NCBI RefSeq assembly: GCF_937616625.2
Contig: NC_065576.1
Span: forward strand, 19,556,001-19,620,000
DNA from: Mercurialis annua
Lineage: Eukaryota > Streptophyta > Magnoliopsida > Malpighiales > Euphorbiaceae
DNA: 64,000 nucleotides
Direction of reading: 5' to 3'
In this document: positions 11,920-24,291 of the stretch, in pieces
How positions within the stretch are numbered: the stretch's first letter is position 1
Layout of the letters: every line of letters starts with the position of its first letter
The notes under the pieces: generated by a model
What the model was told of the DNA's origin: nothing
Database searches by the model: none
What the model saw: only the letters and a program-made list of their open reading frames with translations
Program-made: the position numbers and the translations under genes

Positions 11920-11927
11920 GGGGAGAA
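11920..11927 (+). other. Polypurine tract of element 1
   Basis: GGGGAGAA touches the 3' LTR start and would prime plus-strand synthesis. A GAGGACGAAT motif lies about 25 bp upstream, as in elements 1, 2 (shortened) and 4. Confidence 0.9.
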
Positions 11928-14793
11928 TGTAATATCTCGTAAAATTTTAATTTATTTTTTTGTAATTTCCGACGTGGTTCCGAGTGTTTTGAAATTATTC
12001 GAATTTGGTTGTCGGTTCAAGTTAGTTAATTGGGTTAGCCTTGGGCCCAAGAAAATTTAATTATCTCCTTTTGGAGCCAATTTCCCGTTCGAAATAACAC
12101 AGGTCTCAAACGAGACATGTGTTAATTCTCTTTGTTCTCGTTCGAGAACGTGGTTCTCGAACGAGAGCAAAGGCTTTTTTCTTTGTTCTCGTTCGAGAAC
12201 GTGGTTCTCGAACGAGAACAAAGGCCTTTTTGCTGGTCTCGTACAGCAATGGGCCTTGCGGGGGGGGGGGGGGGGGGGTAGTTTGGGGATTTATTTCTCC
12301 GTTACAGAGCCTTTAAATGACGAAACTCCAACCCTAATATCTTCTCCTTGCTGCAAGCTAACCCTAGCTGCCTTTGTTCATCCAATTCTCTGAAGTTTCG
12401 CTGATCAAAATCACTCTTGAAGTTTGCTGAAAATCATCGGTAAGCTGTTTTGAAATTCCAGATTTTACCTTCGAACGACATTGCGTATTTCTGATCGTTC
12501 TCTTTCGTTTCTAGATCAAAATCAAAACCGTTTGTTTCCGGACGATCTAGACTCGCGTACCTTCGATCCCCCACCTCATTTTTGTTGAACGGTACGCTAT
12601 CGATCTCGTTCCATTCGCCGTACGGTTTCCGTTTTAGAAATGCTATACACTGTTCTTGGAATATGTTGTTACTGCCGAATGATTCATTTCCTTTTGGCTA
12701 TGGTTTTGCTTGTAAATGATGATAAATCTATTGGGTTATTGTTAGTTTAAGCTTTCAATGAGTATCAATCCATTGTTCTATATTTGTTCTTCGTTCTCGG
12801 GTTGTATAGGATTCGGCAGTTAACGTTTTTGATGGGTTCTTGGTGTTTGATGTATAAGATGGTATTGGTGATGTTATATGTTGATCTTGCATTGATAATT
12901 GATTACATGCTTTAGTAAAATTTGATTCTTGTTGTATGTGAAAAACTTCATGGTTCAGTAACATAGGATTCAAGCATGGCGGGCTTATTATTTTTGAAAG
13001 GAAAGAGATGGCTTAATGGCCATTTCAATCACCAAATGTTTTGTTTAAAACAATTAAGTCCTTAAGTTAAACTTTAACATTTGTTTTGATTACAACTTGA
13101 TTTTTGTTTTGATTAGAATATTATAAACGATAATTAATTGTAAATTGAGTTGATATACTTACTCAGGTATTTGTATTCAATTTCGAATAATAAGGTGGCT
13201 AAAGTACAATTTAGCCCCTAAACTTATTTTATAACTGAATTAAGTGGATCATTGGTTGGTTATGCTATATTTTGTGTTAAATATAAACAAAAGCAATTAA
13301 ATTGATTTTTGATATCAAATTGGCTAAAGTACAGTTTAGTCCCTAATCGGCTAAAGTACAATTTAGTCCCTAAACTTTTATAAACTTAAAATGGTTAGAT
13401 TTTTGGGGTGTAACTTGGGTTACTTGAAATTGAAGTTATTGAGTTCCGCTTTTAAAATGGTTTATTATTTTATGGAATTATTTTATAAATATAAACTCGG
13501 GTTTATATTTGATAAACGTTTTGAGTCGGGTTAGACTTGGATCACCCGACAAGTGTGGTTAGCTTGGTAGTTAGTGGTAACTCGGCTGACCCACTATTTG
13601 AAAATTAATTATTATTTAAAGTTTATTAAATAATATTTATAAACTGGATTTTAAAGCGAGGACTCATTAGACTTATATTAATTGGGCTTTATTACCTATT
13701 GGGTATTTTTGTGTGTTCTGGCTTGTGCTATTCCGACGTGTTATTTGTGTTAGTCCTATGTGGTGTCTAGTACTCTCTAGAGTTAGGGTCTGTTTTTAAT
13801 AATTATTTTATTTGTCTAGACCTGTCTTTTGTTCGTGCTCCAGAAGCGAACCAGGATTAGTTGCTTGCCGGTATTCGCGTGGATTAGCAAGCAGTGAGTT
13901 TGTACTTACTATTTACCGGTTTATTAAGTAAATTATTATTTTAATATTAAATATATATACTGTACGTATATTTCGAACTGTTTTTATATTATGGCTCTTA
14001 GTTGGAACATGCTACCTAATGGGCATCATTAGGACTGCGTGCGCACCGGTATTGATCTGGGTAAGGTATATATGGAAATGTGGTAACTCGGTGTGAGCGT
14101 AGCTCTCGGGACCAGGTAGAGTAACTCGGTGTAGCTCAGCTCTCGGGACTCTGGTATAAGTGTGGTCAGTGGTAACTCGGTGTAGCTTAGCTCTCGGGAC
14201 TAGACCTATTGGATTATATTTATTATTTAGAATTGTGGATTAGGGTTCCAACTATTATTCGTAATATCATTATTAAATGTTTTAAACGGTTTTAAAGGTT
14301 TTCCACTTGATAAATGTAGATAGTGGTATAAACTCATCTCAGTATATTTGACCCCGTTGTTTTCCCAATTTTTCCCAGGGTTATGATCTGAGAGAGTCTG
14401 GTGATCTCCGCATTTACTTTTCTTCGGAGGTTCCATTTATTTTTAATAAACTGTAAAACTGTTTTATTCTTAGACCGCAGTAGTAACTAGACGTCTTTAT
14501 TATTATTAGATATTTTTTCGGATTGGTTCTACTGGTTATATTTCTTTGGCATGTTATATTATTTACATTGGTTTATGATAAATCTATTTTAGACTCGGAA
14601 TTAGATAAGCATGTTATATTAACTGTTGAATATTATAACTGCTAGATTTAGGCTGAAGTCTCGGTTGCCCCCGAGCATTGGTTTTCTGCAGGTTTATGTG
14701 TTTATATTTTAATTGAAAGGCTAGCTACGGGTTTTGGTACTACATTACCCATACTCTAGCGCCGGTCGCGATTCATGAAAATGGGTCGTGACA
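11928..14793 (+). repeat. 3' LTR of element 1
   Basis: 2866 bp, closely similar to 4424-7345. Differences concentrate in the U3 palindromes: one arm of the 11-bp inverted repeat is gone, one repeat copy is missing, and the 22-bp palindrome has lost 6 bases. The G run is 19 long (12260-12278) against 15 in the 5' LTR. The putative intron signals are kept: donor at 12440, TTGAC branch variant at about 14349, acceptor ending 14378. Confidence 0.93.
12440..14378 (+). other. Putative intron inside the 3' LTR of element 1
   Basis: Same donor (G|GTAAG) and acceptor (TTTTTCCCAG|G) as in the 5' LTR. The branch-point candidate has changed from CTGAC to TTGAC, which would weaken it. Confidence 0.45.
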
Positions 14794-16212
14794 AAATCCT
14801 AATAATTCACCTTTTTAGCGATTTAAGCCGAACATTTAAAACGTTACGGAACAAATCCTAACATTTTACCTTTTTAGCAAACGTTTAAAATGTTACGAAA
14901 CAAATGCAAACGTTTCAGACGTTACAAAACCAATCCTAACGTTACACTTTTTTAACAATTTAAGCCAAATGTTTAAAACGTTACGAAACTAATCCTAACG
15001 TTTCACCTTTTTAGCGATTTAAGCCAAATGTTTAAAACGTTACGAAAACAAATCCAAACGTTTAAAACGTTATGAAAGAAATCCTAACGCTTCACCTTTT
15101 TAACGATTTAAGTCAAACGTTACAAAATCCCAACGTTTATAACGTTATGAAACAAATACAAACATTTCACCTTTTTAGCGATTCAAGCCAAGCGTTTAAA
15201 ACGTTTCGAAACTTATCCGAACGTTTAAAATGTTACTAAACAAACCCTAATGTTTCACCTTTTTAGTGATTTAAGCCAAATGTTTAAAACGTTACGAAAT
15301 AAATCTTACCGTTTCACCTTTTTAGCGATTTAGGCCAAACATTTAAAACGTTACGAAATAAATCTTAACGTTTCACCTTTTTAGAGGTTTAAACCAAACG
15401 TTTAAAACATTATAAAACAAATGCAAACATTTAAAACGTTACGAAACAAATCCAAACGTTTCACCTTTTTTAGAGATTTAAGCCAAACGTTTAAAACATT
15501 ACAAAACTTATCCAAACGTATAAAACATTACGAAACAAATCCTAGTGTTTCACCTTTTTAGAGATTTTAGCCAAATGTTTAAAATGTTATGAAACAAACA
15601 TTTCACCTTTTTAGCGATTTAAGCCAAATGTTTAAAACATTTTGAAACAAATTCAAACGTTTAAAATGTTGCGAAACAAATCCTAACGTTTCACTTTTTT
15701 AGCTATTTAAGCCAAATGTTTAGAACGTAACAAAACAAATCCTGATGTTTTCACTTTTCAGCGATTTAAGCCATACGTTTAAAACGTTACGAAACAAATC
15801 CTGACGTTTCACCTTTTTAGTGATTTAAGCAAAACGTTTAAAACGTTACGAAACAAATCCAAACGTTTAAAACGTTAAGAAACAAATCCTAATGTTCCAC
15901 CTTTTTAGAAATTTAATCCAAACGTTTAAAACGTTACAAAATAAATCCTAACGTTTTACCTTTATAGCGATTTAAGCCAAATATTTAAAACGTTACGAAA
16001 ACAAATCCAAACGTCAAACGTTACAGAACAAATCTTAACGTTTCAGCTTTTTTGCAATAAAAGCCAAACGTTTAAAACATTACGAAACAAATTCATACGT
16101 ATAACATGTTACGAAACAAATCCTAGTGTTTCACCTTTTTAGCAATTTAATCCAAACGTTTAAAACGTTACAAAACAAATCCTAAAATGTTACGAAAACA
16201 AATCCAAACATT
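14794..16212 (+). repeat. Satellite array block B
   Basis: Continuation of the 59-bp satellite in the same orientation. It begins with the AAATC target duplication of element 1 and ends abruptly where a truncated LTR starts, with TAA shared at the junction. Confidence 0.95.
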
Positions 16213-16841
16213 TAACTCGGTGTAGCTCAGCTCTCGGGACCAGGCCTACTGGATTATGGAAATTATTTAGTATTGTGGATTAGGGTTCCAATTATTATAC
16301 GTAATGTTGTTATTAAATGTTTTAAACGGTTTTAAAGGTTTTCCACTTGATAAATGTAAATAGTGGTATGAACTCATCTCAGTATATCTGACCCCGTTGT
16401 TTTTCCAAATTTTTCCAGGGTTATGATATGAGCGAGTCAGCTGCTCTCCGATTCTTTATTTTCTCGGAAGTTTTATTTTATCTAATAAAGTTTATTCAAC
16501 TGATTTTATTCTTAGACCGCAGTAGTAATTAGAAGTCGTATTTGTCTAATACTTGTTATCAGAATTATTCTGCTGATTTAATTGTTTTGGCTTTAATATA
16601 ATAACTTGGGTTATTAAATATTTATGTTATGTTGGAGACTCGGAATTAATCGAGCATTTATTATATAAATGTTGTATTTTATGAACTTCTAGAAATAGGC
16701 TGAAGTCTCGGTTGCCCCCGAGCATTGGTTTTCTTGCAGGTTTGTCTTATTGTTGTTTATCCGCAAGGCTAGCTACAGGTTTTGGTACAACCATACCCAT
16801 ACCCTAGCGCCGGTCGCGATTCATGAAAATGGGTCATGACA
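16213..16841 (+). repeat. Truncated 5' LTR of element 2
   Basis: Starts inside the LTR at TAACTCGGTGTAGCTC (the third of the LTR's direct repeats) and runs to the LTR end TGACA. It equals 23663-24291 of the 3' LTR in length and near-identically in sequence. U3 and the promoter are gone, but the acceptor (ending 16418) remains. Confidence 0.92.
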
Positions 16842-16845
16842 AACT

Positions 16846-16857
16846 TGGTATCAGAGC
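16846..16857 (+). other. Primer-binding site (initiator tRNA-Met), element 2
   Basis: TGGTATCAGAGC, 4 bp inside the LTR end, identical to the site in elements 1 and 4. Confidence 0.95.
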
Positions 16858-19800
16858 TTTGGTTTCAAACCAAAGCCTTATGCATGTTATGTGTTTATTA
16901 GTTTGGCATGATATTTTGATGTCGTGTCATAGGAACTACTGGAATTAGGATTCATGTCTTGTCTTTTAAAAATGTCATCTTTTGTTTTCAAACTTTCAGC
17001 CTACATCCTATAGGTGATGTCTGTTAATATTTATTTGGTGTTGATTCTATGATTGACAATTAATTTCACTTGGATGTTGCTTGCTGTATTTTATCATGTT
17101 GAGGTTATTTCACTTGGGTGATTATAATTGCTTTCGGTTTCTTGGGAAATTTTAGGTTGGTAAATTTTTCTAAACTCATACTTGGGTATGATGTTGTTTG
17201 ATAAATTTTGGCGTTTATGCCTGATACGATTTAGAATATATGGTATGGTTACAGTTATTTTACATGATGCGTTGAACTGCTTTTGCCTTATTAATAAAGT
17301 ACATTTTGGCTTTGGCCTCTATTGTTGATTTTAAATGTGATTGTATGTTGGGCGTTAGCCTTGTCTTTCTATTAAAAAGATTTTGGGTTAAACCTTAAAA
17401 CATGTTTTGATGGTCATGCACTGTTTGACCACATATTGATTTAAAGAATTTCATTGAGAATATTGTTTTATCCGATTTGTGTTTCGACATAAAATCATAA
17501 GAGAAGTTTGATTTTAAATTCTTAAAAAGTTTGATTTTGGTTGAGTTACCTGTAAAAAGAAATTCCCGTATTTTGAAATATTATGTTTGGTTTGGTGTTA
17601 ACAAGCGATGATTTTAAAATGATATTTTATGAGATGAGCCATTGTTTTAAGAATTTAACTTTGAAGTTATTTTATCATGTTGTAGTATGTCAGCATTTTA
17701 ATTTTTTTGGGATTTACGAAATAAATGTTTGAAATCAAAGATTTCTCACTTGAGTTTTAAATTACCGTTTAGCGGTTGGTTTAAATTGAGCTCCCAAATT
17801 TGAAAGGATGGAAATTTTATTAATATATTTTTCCAGATTTACAAATATTTTAAATACGTTTTATAAACGATTGTTTTGGGTTCGACTTGGGTCACCCAAA
17901 TTTAGGAGTTGAGCTTGGTAGTTGTAATGACTAGGCTAGCTCGATGATTTTATTGTTGAGGTACTAAGGTATCCGTTTTAAAGCAACTGATTAATAAGAA
18001 GAGACTTTTACAAATTGTGATTTTGTTTTAAACTTGGGGCTCAGCAAAATTTGGAAGTTTTGGTATTTGATTTTAATTTCAAAACGAATTTTGAAACGTA
18101 CTATTAAAGGATGATATAATTACATGGTAATGAGATTTCAAAAAAATGTGTTGTGGCATGTCCTGATTTGTCTTTTAAGTATGTTTAGGGTTAATTGTGT
18201 TCAATAGCATGCTTGGGTGAATTACGATTCATAGAATTTGTAATCCGTTGGTAATAAAATTTCGTTGTATAACTCGCTTGTCTGTTGGACTAAATTGATC
18301 GTGTTTGTTGTCTCTTCGTGTGGAGTAGCACGTGAGATGATTTACTCACGTGGTCAAGGTTGGTTTACCTTGATGTATGATTCGTAGATCGAAATCTTTG
18401 GATTTCGATATCGAGGAAGATGAGGGAAATATTCCCTTGGATTGGATGATGATTTCTGGTTATCCTAGAACGGATATTAGAAACTCTAAACCGAGAAGAT
18501 AGACCAGTGTATTAATACACTGGAATTTCCATCAAGTCTGAAGATGCGATGCAGGAGCTGGCGGTAAATTTTATAGGAACGTATTTTATGTGCTATTTTC
18601 TTTGGATATGCTCAGTCAGGATTGAGATTAGTTAGATACTTTTTATAGTAGAGTTGTAATGAAGTTATTAGGAGGAGGAGTTGTATAGCATCGAATACTA
18701 GTAGGTTGCAAGTACAGTTTGAGAAATTGTTTGAGGTTATCGAGTGCACATCTCATAGAGTGTAACGTCTAGCAAATGTTTTATTGTGAAATGAATTTAA
18801 AAGGTTGATTTGTTAAAATATTTGAAATATTTTTAACACGTAATTGTGCCCAGACATATCATGAACATGCATTTTAAAGGTCACGAACAGGATTGCATTA
18901 AGCATTGAGTATGTTCACTAAATAAATGATAAATTAATAATTGATACATGCATAATAGTACATGCATCACATGCATAGAAATGATTAGGGTTGGATGCAA
19001 CTCTTTGGGGATGAGAGATGTCATCACCCTGGCTCACAATTAAATAAAATGGATTTTGTCAATAAAGTGTTTTGAGGAAAGTATTTTGAAACAAACTCGC
19101 GAGTCCCTTTGGGGTAAATGTATTTTATAAATTTGTGGAAATTCAAATAATTTTGAAACTGTTGCCGAAAGGTAGCTAGACAAATACTCTGTGATGATGG
19201 TGTTAAATTTTGGACGATTACATTGTTAGGGATCGGTCGGTGTTTTCAGAATCTTGTGCTTCATAGAAAGTAAGAATGATTTTGAGGTTGCGCTCGATAT
19301 ATAGTTGTGCTAAGTGCGTATAGTGTAATTTACAATAGAAAGCTTTCGTGATAATTAAAGATTTTTGGATTAAGGATGTTGGTTATACTCCATGTGTGTG
19401 TATACACTATATTTTGTTTTAAACGAAACTTTATCTTTCCAGATTTGAATTGTCCAAAGTATTTTGGTGTATTGATATAAAGGTATATTTATAAACAAGA
19501 GATTTACTTTGCCGATTTTACCTTTCTGAGGAAAAGAAGAAATTTTGTCAAATTGATTGAAAAGGGATAATTAATTTTTCGCTTGAGCGATTTCTTCAAA
19601 TTGTGTTTTTGTTTGAGAAAATTTAAAGGCGACTTAAATTTTGGATGTTTGAAATATAAATGTGCATTTTGAATACGGGGAATCTTGCCACAATTTGACT
19701 TTTACGAGAAAAGTATAAACTATTTAAAAAGTGTTTTAACAAGTTTGAATTAAAGAGAACATAAATTTTGTCAGTTGAACTGTTTTATAGATTTGCAAAT

Positions 19801-20945
19801 GTATTAGAAAGTAAGAGGAAATTTCGGATTTAAAATGTGAATATTTTGAAAATTTTCAAGGGTTTGCAAAACCGATGGTTTTTCAACGGTAAAGGTATTT
19901 CGATTTTGAATGAAAAAGGAGGTGCAAGACGTAGAGTCTTTTGGAAAATTTTATATATAAAAAATTTTGTATTAAAAAAATTTTATATATAAAATATTTT
20001 GTATTAAAATATTTTATACCCACAGGGGTTGGTTTTGAACATAGCTGACAATCCGTTCGTAGTAAACTGGTCGTATTGATCTTTCGTTGTATACGAGGTT
20101 ATAGTCAATTGATTGAATAATTTTGAGAATTTGAGTTCGATTTGGTTATATGAGATAGTTGATTCAGAATCGGGAATCGCGGTTAATAGGTTTCGACAAC
20201 CATGATTGGTTGATCGATTTTGTTAATTAATGGTATTATTGTAATGTTTGTATATCGTTTTGAGCATGGTTGAACACTTGTTGTAGGAGACAAAATTTTT
20301 AAGTTGTCTGATGCAGTCAATGTTCAGTGTAGTCGTGGCGTTATGTTTCTGAGTGATTGGAAGAATCATTTTGATGGATATTGTTTATCACTGATATGTA
20401 AATTTTTGTTATCGTAAGAGAGGTCCACTTTTCTTTCAATTGCGATATGAGTTTTTGTGTTTTATGATTCACAAGTTAATTGTATTATCGAGTTGGTACT
20501 AAATCGTTAGGATTAAATGATTATTATAATGTTGATTTTGGAACCGAAATATTATCAGAAGTTTATTGGGTTTTGTTATTGATAATTTTGATGTAGAGAT
20601 GCTATAAGTGGAAGTAAGTAAGTGTTTTAGAACGATAGATTTTATCAGCTATGTTTGCAGTGTTATTGTTTTGTTTGAGGCAAAAGATTTTGGAATTATA
20701 GAATTATAGTTGAGCTTAGCGCTTAATCTTATATTTGACATTGAGAATTTTATAATAGATGAGTTTCGAGCTGGTTCTGGAAGCCACTTCGGTATAGAGT
20801 AATTGTGACTCTCAGTTGAATAATTGTTGATTATTCACATTGTGTTGATCGAGTGATTGTTGGAGCACCGAGTTGATAGAATAGAAATTTGTGCATATGT
20901 GTGTTGTGACCATTTGAGTTTGTTGATTTATATGAGTGGTGGTTT

Positions 20946-21085
20946 TGAGTTATCATTCGAGGAGCAACCTGCTAAGTTTGTGGTTACGCAAGTGCGTAGG
21001 TTGATGAATAACAGAATTCCCATGATTACAGTTTCAATTGGTTACTTGGTTGAGGAATGTTCTTGAGAGACAGAATTTGTTATGC
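20946..21085 (+). pseudogene. Remnant of integrase C-terminus/chromodomain (element 2)
   Basis: The best preserved of three such scraps. The frame ending at 21066 reads LSFEEQPAKFVVTQVRRL, then VEECS and a stop. The coding chromovirus (about 59980-60140, minus strand) has LSYEEQPVEVVDTQVRKL and VEECTW at the matching places. The stop replaces the tryptophan codon region of the chromodomain core. It shows that the gene-less family came from a chromodomain-bearing Ty3/gypsy ancestor. It lies 160 bp before the polypurine tract. Confidence 0.8.
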
Positions 21086-21244
21086 AAATTTGTTATTTTG
21101 CTTTCTTAATTCCTTTGGGTATCATGATTATGTGTTCGTACGTTGGTCATGTACGTTTTGTATGGCTTGCTATGTAGTTTTATGCTATGTTTTACGTCGG
21201 TTGTTTTTGTGTTAAAATCGAGGACGATTTTGTTTTTTTAAGTT

Positions 21245-21252
21245 GGGGAGAA
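21245..21252 (+). other. Polypurine tract of element 2
   Basis: GGGGAGAA directly before the 3' LTR start TGTAAT. Confidence 0.9.
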
Positions 21253-21799
21253 TGTAATAACCCGTATTTTTATAATTTGTTTTGGTGGTTGGTTGTCCGT
21301 TTAAAGTTTGGTTTGTGATGGACTTTGGTTGTGTTTTCACTTCGACATGTTCTCGTTGTGCTTCCGACTTATTTTCGGATTGATATATGTTTGGATTAGC
21401 ATATGTGGTGCCTTGGTTGTGTTATGTTGAGTGACTTATGTGTACCCCTTGAGCCTCTATGTATTTGATGTTAAATTGATTTATTTCCGGGTTGTTATCG
21501 AAACAATGTTTGCATGATTTTCAAATCTTCCTTGCTGTAGTAAAACGTACATATCTCCCAATTGAACCGTCGGATCGGGCTGCCCTTTGAATATGTAGTA
21601 CATAAGAGGATTATCTTTCATACGACCGTTCGAATCGTTGTTTAGACCCATTTTCGGGTCAACCGGACCTGTGAACCGGACCTGCTGGGTAGATCAAGCG
21701 GGGTCCACCTCGTTTTTGTTAGAACAGTGGGTCAACCGGCCCTATAACCGGACCTGCTGGGTAGAACCGGCCATAGGTCCGGTCAGCTTTGTTTTTGCA

Positions 21800-21807
21800 T
21801 ATTTAAA
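21800..21807 (+). promoter_or_regulatory. TATA-like box, element 2 LTR
   Basis: TATTTAAA, 116 bp upstream of the GGTAAGT donor. Confidence 0.5.
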
Positions 21808-21915
21808 CTCCGTTTCTGCGACGTAATCAGCCCCCTTTCGATTTTAGAAACCCTAAACTCATTCTAAACTCTTTCTAAACGTTTCTCACTCGATCTTTGG
21901 TGCCTCAATCAATTG

Positions 21916-23868
21916 GTAAGTGATTAATCCATCTCTTTTCATTCCAAAACTTTGAATCATCATTTGATTCGATTAGTGGTTCATCTTGTCTTTTGATTTC
22001 GTTCTTGTAGCGTTGGATCTACCTTGTTTCTTAGATTTTCTTACTCTTTGGATTGACAAGGTATCTAATCCTTTTACTCAATTTGATTGTTGTGTTGTGG
22101 TGTTGTTGTTCATATTTTGTGATGTTTTTTGTTGTGACTTTGGTTTGGATGAATAGTAGCTGTTCTTACATGTTCTAGGGTTGATTTATTATGTTGATAT
22201 TATTGTTATCATCCATTGCATTTTTATTGAATCAAATCAAGAATCAGTTACCTTAGATTCACAATTTCATATTGCTTTATGTATAAACTGTTTTGAATTG
22301 ATTAGGGCTGCCCATAACTAAAATATCATGTTATAAATAATTGGATTTTATTATTGTTGATTCATATTAGGAGGATTATGTATAACGCCGATTGATGCAT
22401 CAATTTGTCATTCATTGTAGTAATTGACTCGTATGTTCTTGGTTGGTTAATTTGAATCAGAATTGAGTTATCCAATTGTTAGTTCATGTGTGGTTTAGAA
22501 TTATGGATTCATTTGGATATTATAAATTGTTTGGTTGCCTAGATTTGTCCAAGCATGATTATAGGGCTGATTTGCATGTCTTTGCGATTCAAAATTGTTG
22601 GGCTATCTATTGTTGTTTCGAATCCAAGTTTGGTGATTGTTAAATGAGTTGGTATGTTGATGAATGCCTATAAACTGTTTTGGCTTAATCTAAATGTTTA
22701 GGGCTGTTTTGTATAATGTTTTTAGAATAATGTTATACTTGGATTGTGGTGGTTAGTTTGGTTATTGATATTGCTTGGGCATGAGGAATACGCTTATTGT
22801 TAATTTGTTTGCTAAGGCATGTTTTGACTTGTGTTGTCTATTTAAGCGTGTTGGTTCATTATGGATTTTAAACACTTTGTTACGTGTTGATTAATTGGTT
22901 AGTTAAGCGATATTGAGTTCCTTACTTTTCAAACTCGGGTTTCGGATTATTAATTGATTCTGGATTTTTAAACATTGGTTTACAACTTGGTTATGTTGGA
23001 TCGGGTTAGACTTGGGTCGCCCGACATGTGAGTTAAGCTTGGAAGTCTTGATTGACTCGGCTAAGTACAATTTTGGCTTTTGAAATGTTTTACCAAATAG
23101 TTTGAAAAGGTTCCCGGATTATGTTTTCAAATGGAACTCAATAGGGCTTAACCTGTTTTGCGGTTTTGGCATATGGTTGGTGTTTGTGTAATCAATCTGT
23201 TTTAGTTTGTGCTTTGGCTTTGTTGTGTTGTGCTAGTCCTATGCGGTGTTTAGTACTCTTTAGAGTTAGGGTCCGTTTTTAATTTATTATTTACTCATGG
23301 TTAGACTTGTCGACTGTTCGTGCTCCGGAGACGAACCAGGATTAGTTGCTTGCCAGGTTATCACGTGGATTAGCAAGCTGTGAGTTTGTACTTACTATTT
23401 ACCGCTTTATTAAGTAAATTGTTATTTTAATATATAAATATATACTGTATGCATATTTCGAACTGTTTTTCCATTATGGATTTTAGTTGGAACATGCTAC
23501 CTAATGGGCATCATTAGGACTGCGTGCGCACCGGTATTGATCTAGATAAGCTATGTGAAATGTGGTGGTAACTCGGTGTGAGCATAGCTCTCGTGACCAG
23601 TAGAGTAACTCGGTGTAGCTCAGCTCTCGAGACTCTAGTTATGAATTAAGAGTGGTCGGTGGTAACTCGGTGTAGCTCAGCTCTCGGGACCAGGCCTACT
23701 GGATTATGGAAATTATTTAGTATTGTGGATTAGGGTTCCAACTATTATAGGTAATGTTGTTATTAAATGTTTTAAACGGTTTTAAAGGTTTTCCACTTGA
23801 TAAATGTAAATAGTGGTATGAACTCATCTCGGTATATCTGACCCCGTTGTTTTCTCAAATTTTTCCAG
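21916..23868 (+). other. Putative intron inside the LTR of element 2
   Basis: Donor G|GTAAGT, acceptor TTTTTCCAG|G, with CTGAC about 26 bp before the AG. This is the closest fit to the plant splice consensus among the LTRs in the window. Confidence 0.55.
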
Positions 23869-24291
23869 GGTTATGATATGAGCGAGTCAGCTGCTCTCCG
23901 ATTCTTTATTTCCTTGGAAGTTTTACTTTATCTAATAAAGTTTATTAAACTGATTTTATTCTTAGACCGCAGTAGTAATTAGAAGTCGTATTTGTCTAAT
24001 ACTTGTTATCAGAATTATTCTGCTGATTTAATTGTTTTGGCTTTAATATAATAACTTGGGTTATTAAATATTTATGTTATGTTGGAGACTCGGAATTAAT
24101 CGAGCATTTATTATATAAATGTTGTATTTTATGAACTGCTAGAAATAGGCTGAAGTCTCGGTTGCCCCTGAGCATTGGTTTTCTTGCAGGTTTGTCTTAT
24201 TGTTGTTTATCCGCAAGGCTAGCTACGGGTTTTGGAACAACCATACCCATACCCTAGCGCCGGTCGCGATTCATGAAAATGGGTCGTGACA

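Larger units (their letters stand above)
7346..11927 (+). mobile_element. Non-coding interior of element 1
   Basis: 4.6 kb, AT-rich, with stops in all frames and no gag, protease, RT or RNase H motif. Long blocks are nonetheless collinear and similar in elements 2 and 4, notably 9318-9365, 9421-9480 and 9541-9640 (counterparts near 18735-19060, 43147-43470 and 47790-48115). A stretch at about 8970-9085 gives a short open frame also present in element 2 (about 18390-18500), perhaps a remnant of a lost coding region. The ORFs at 9534-9764 and 9610-9933 are chance frames. Confidence 0.85.
4424..14793 (+). mobile_element. Complete LARD-like non-autonomous LTR retrotransposon (element 1)
   Basis: A 10.4-kb element with LTRs at 4424-7345 and 11928-14793. 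It has an initiator tRNA-Met primer-binding site 4 bp inside the 5' LTR and a GGGGAGAA polypurine tract touching the 3' LTR. The 5-bp target duplication AAATC (4419-4423 and 14794-14798) proves a single insertion into the satellite. The 4.6-kb interior has no gag or pol frame, only a decayed scrap of integrase tail at 11659-11765. Long LTRs with a long conserved non-coding interior fit the large retrotransposon derivative (LARD) class. Movement would need proteins from a relative such as the chromovirus at 56907-64000; that link is inferred. Confidence 0.92.
16842..21252 (+). mobile_element. Non-coding interior of element 2
   Basis: About 4.4 kb without gag or pol, collinear with the interior of element 1 and diverged from it by many substitutions and small indels. 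A short AT-rich unit of ~32 bp is duplicated in tandem at about 19948-20012. The region about 18390-18500 keeps an open frame that parallels 8970-9085. No other gene is seen. Confidence 0.85.
16213..24291 (+). mobile_element. LARD-like element 2, 5' LTR truncated
   Basis: The left LTR is only the last 629 bp (16213-16841). The right LTR is complete (21253-24291, 3039 bp), and the two match along the shared part. A tRNA-Met primer-binding site (16846-16857), a 4.4-kb non-coding interior collinear with elements 1 and 4, an integrase-tail remnant (20946-21085) and a polypurine tract (21245-21252) are present. About 2.4 kb of 5' LTR was lost in a deletion that also removed the left flank, so no target duplication can be checked. 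Confidence 0.9.
21253..24291 (+). repeat. 3' LTR of element 2
   Basis: 3039 bp, starts TGTAATAACCCGTA and ends CGTGACA. U3 holds repeated GTCAACCGGACCTG-like and GGACCTGCTGGGTAGA motifs (21650-21785), different from the palindromes of element 1. A TATTTAAA box (21800-21807), donor at 21916, CTGAC branch motif at about 23838 and acceptor ending 23868 follow. The hairpin and three direct repeats are present around 23495-23695. Confidence 0.92.

Noticed and set aside
21638..21826. ORF with repeated PVNRTCWV-type pieces
   Set aside because: It reflects the CCGGACCTG repeats in the U3 of element 2.
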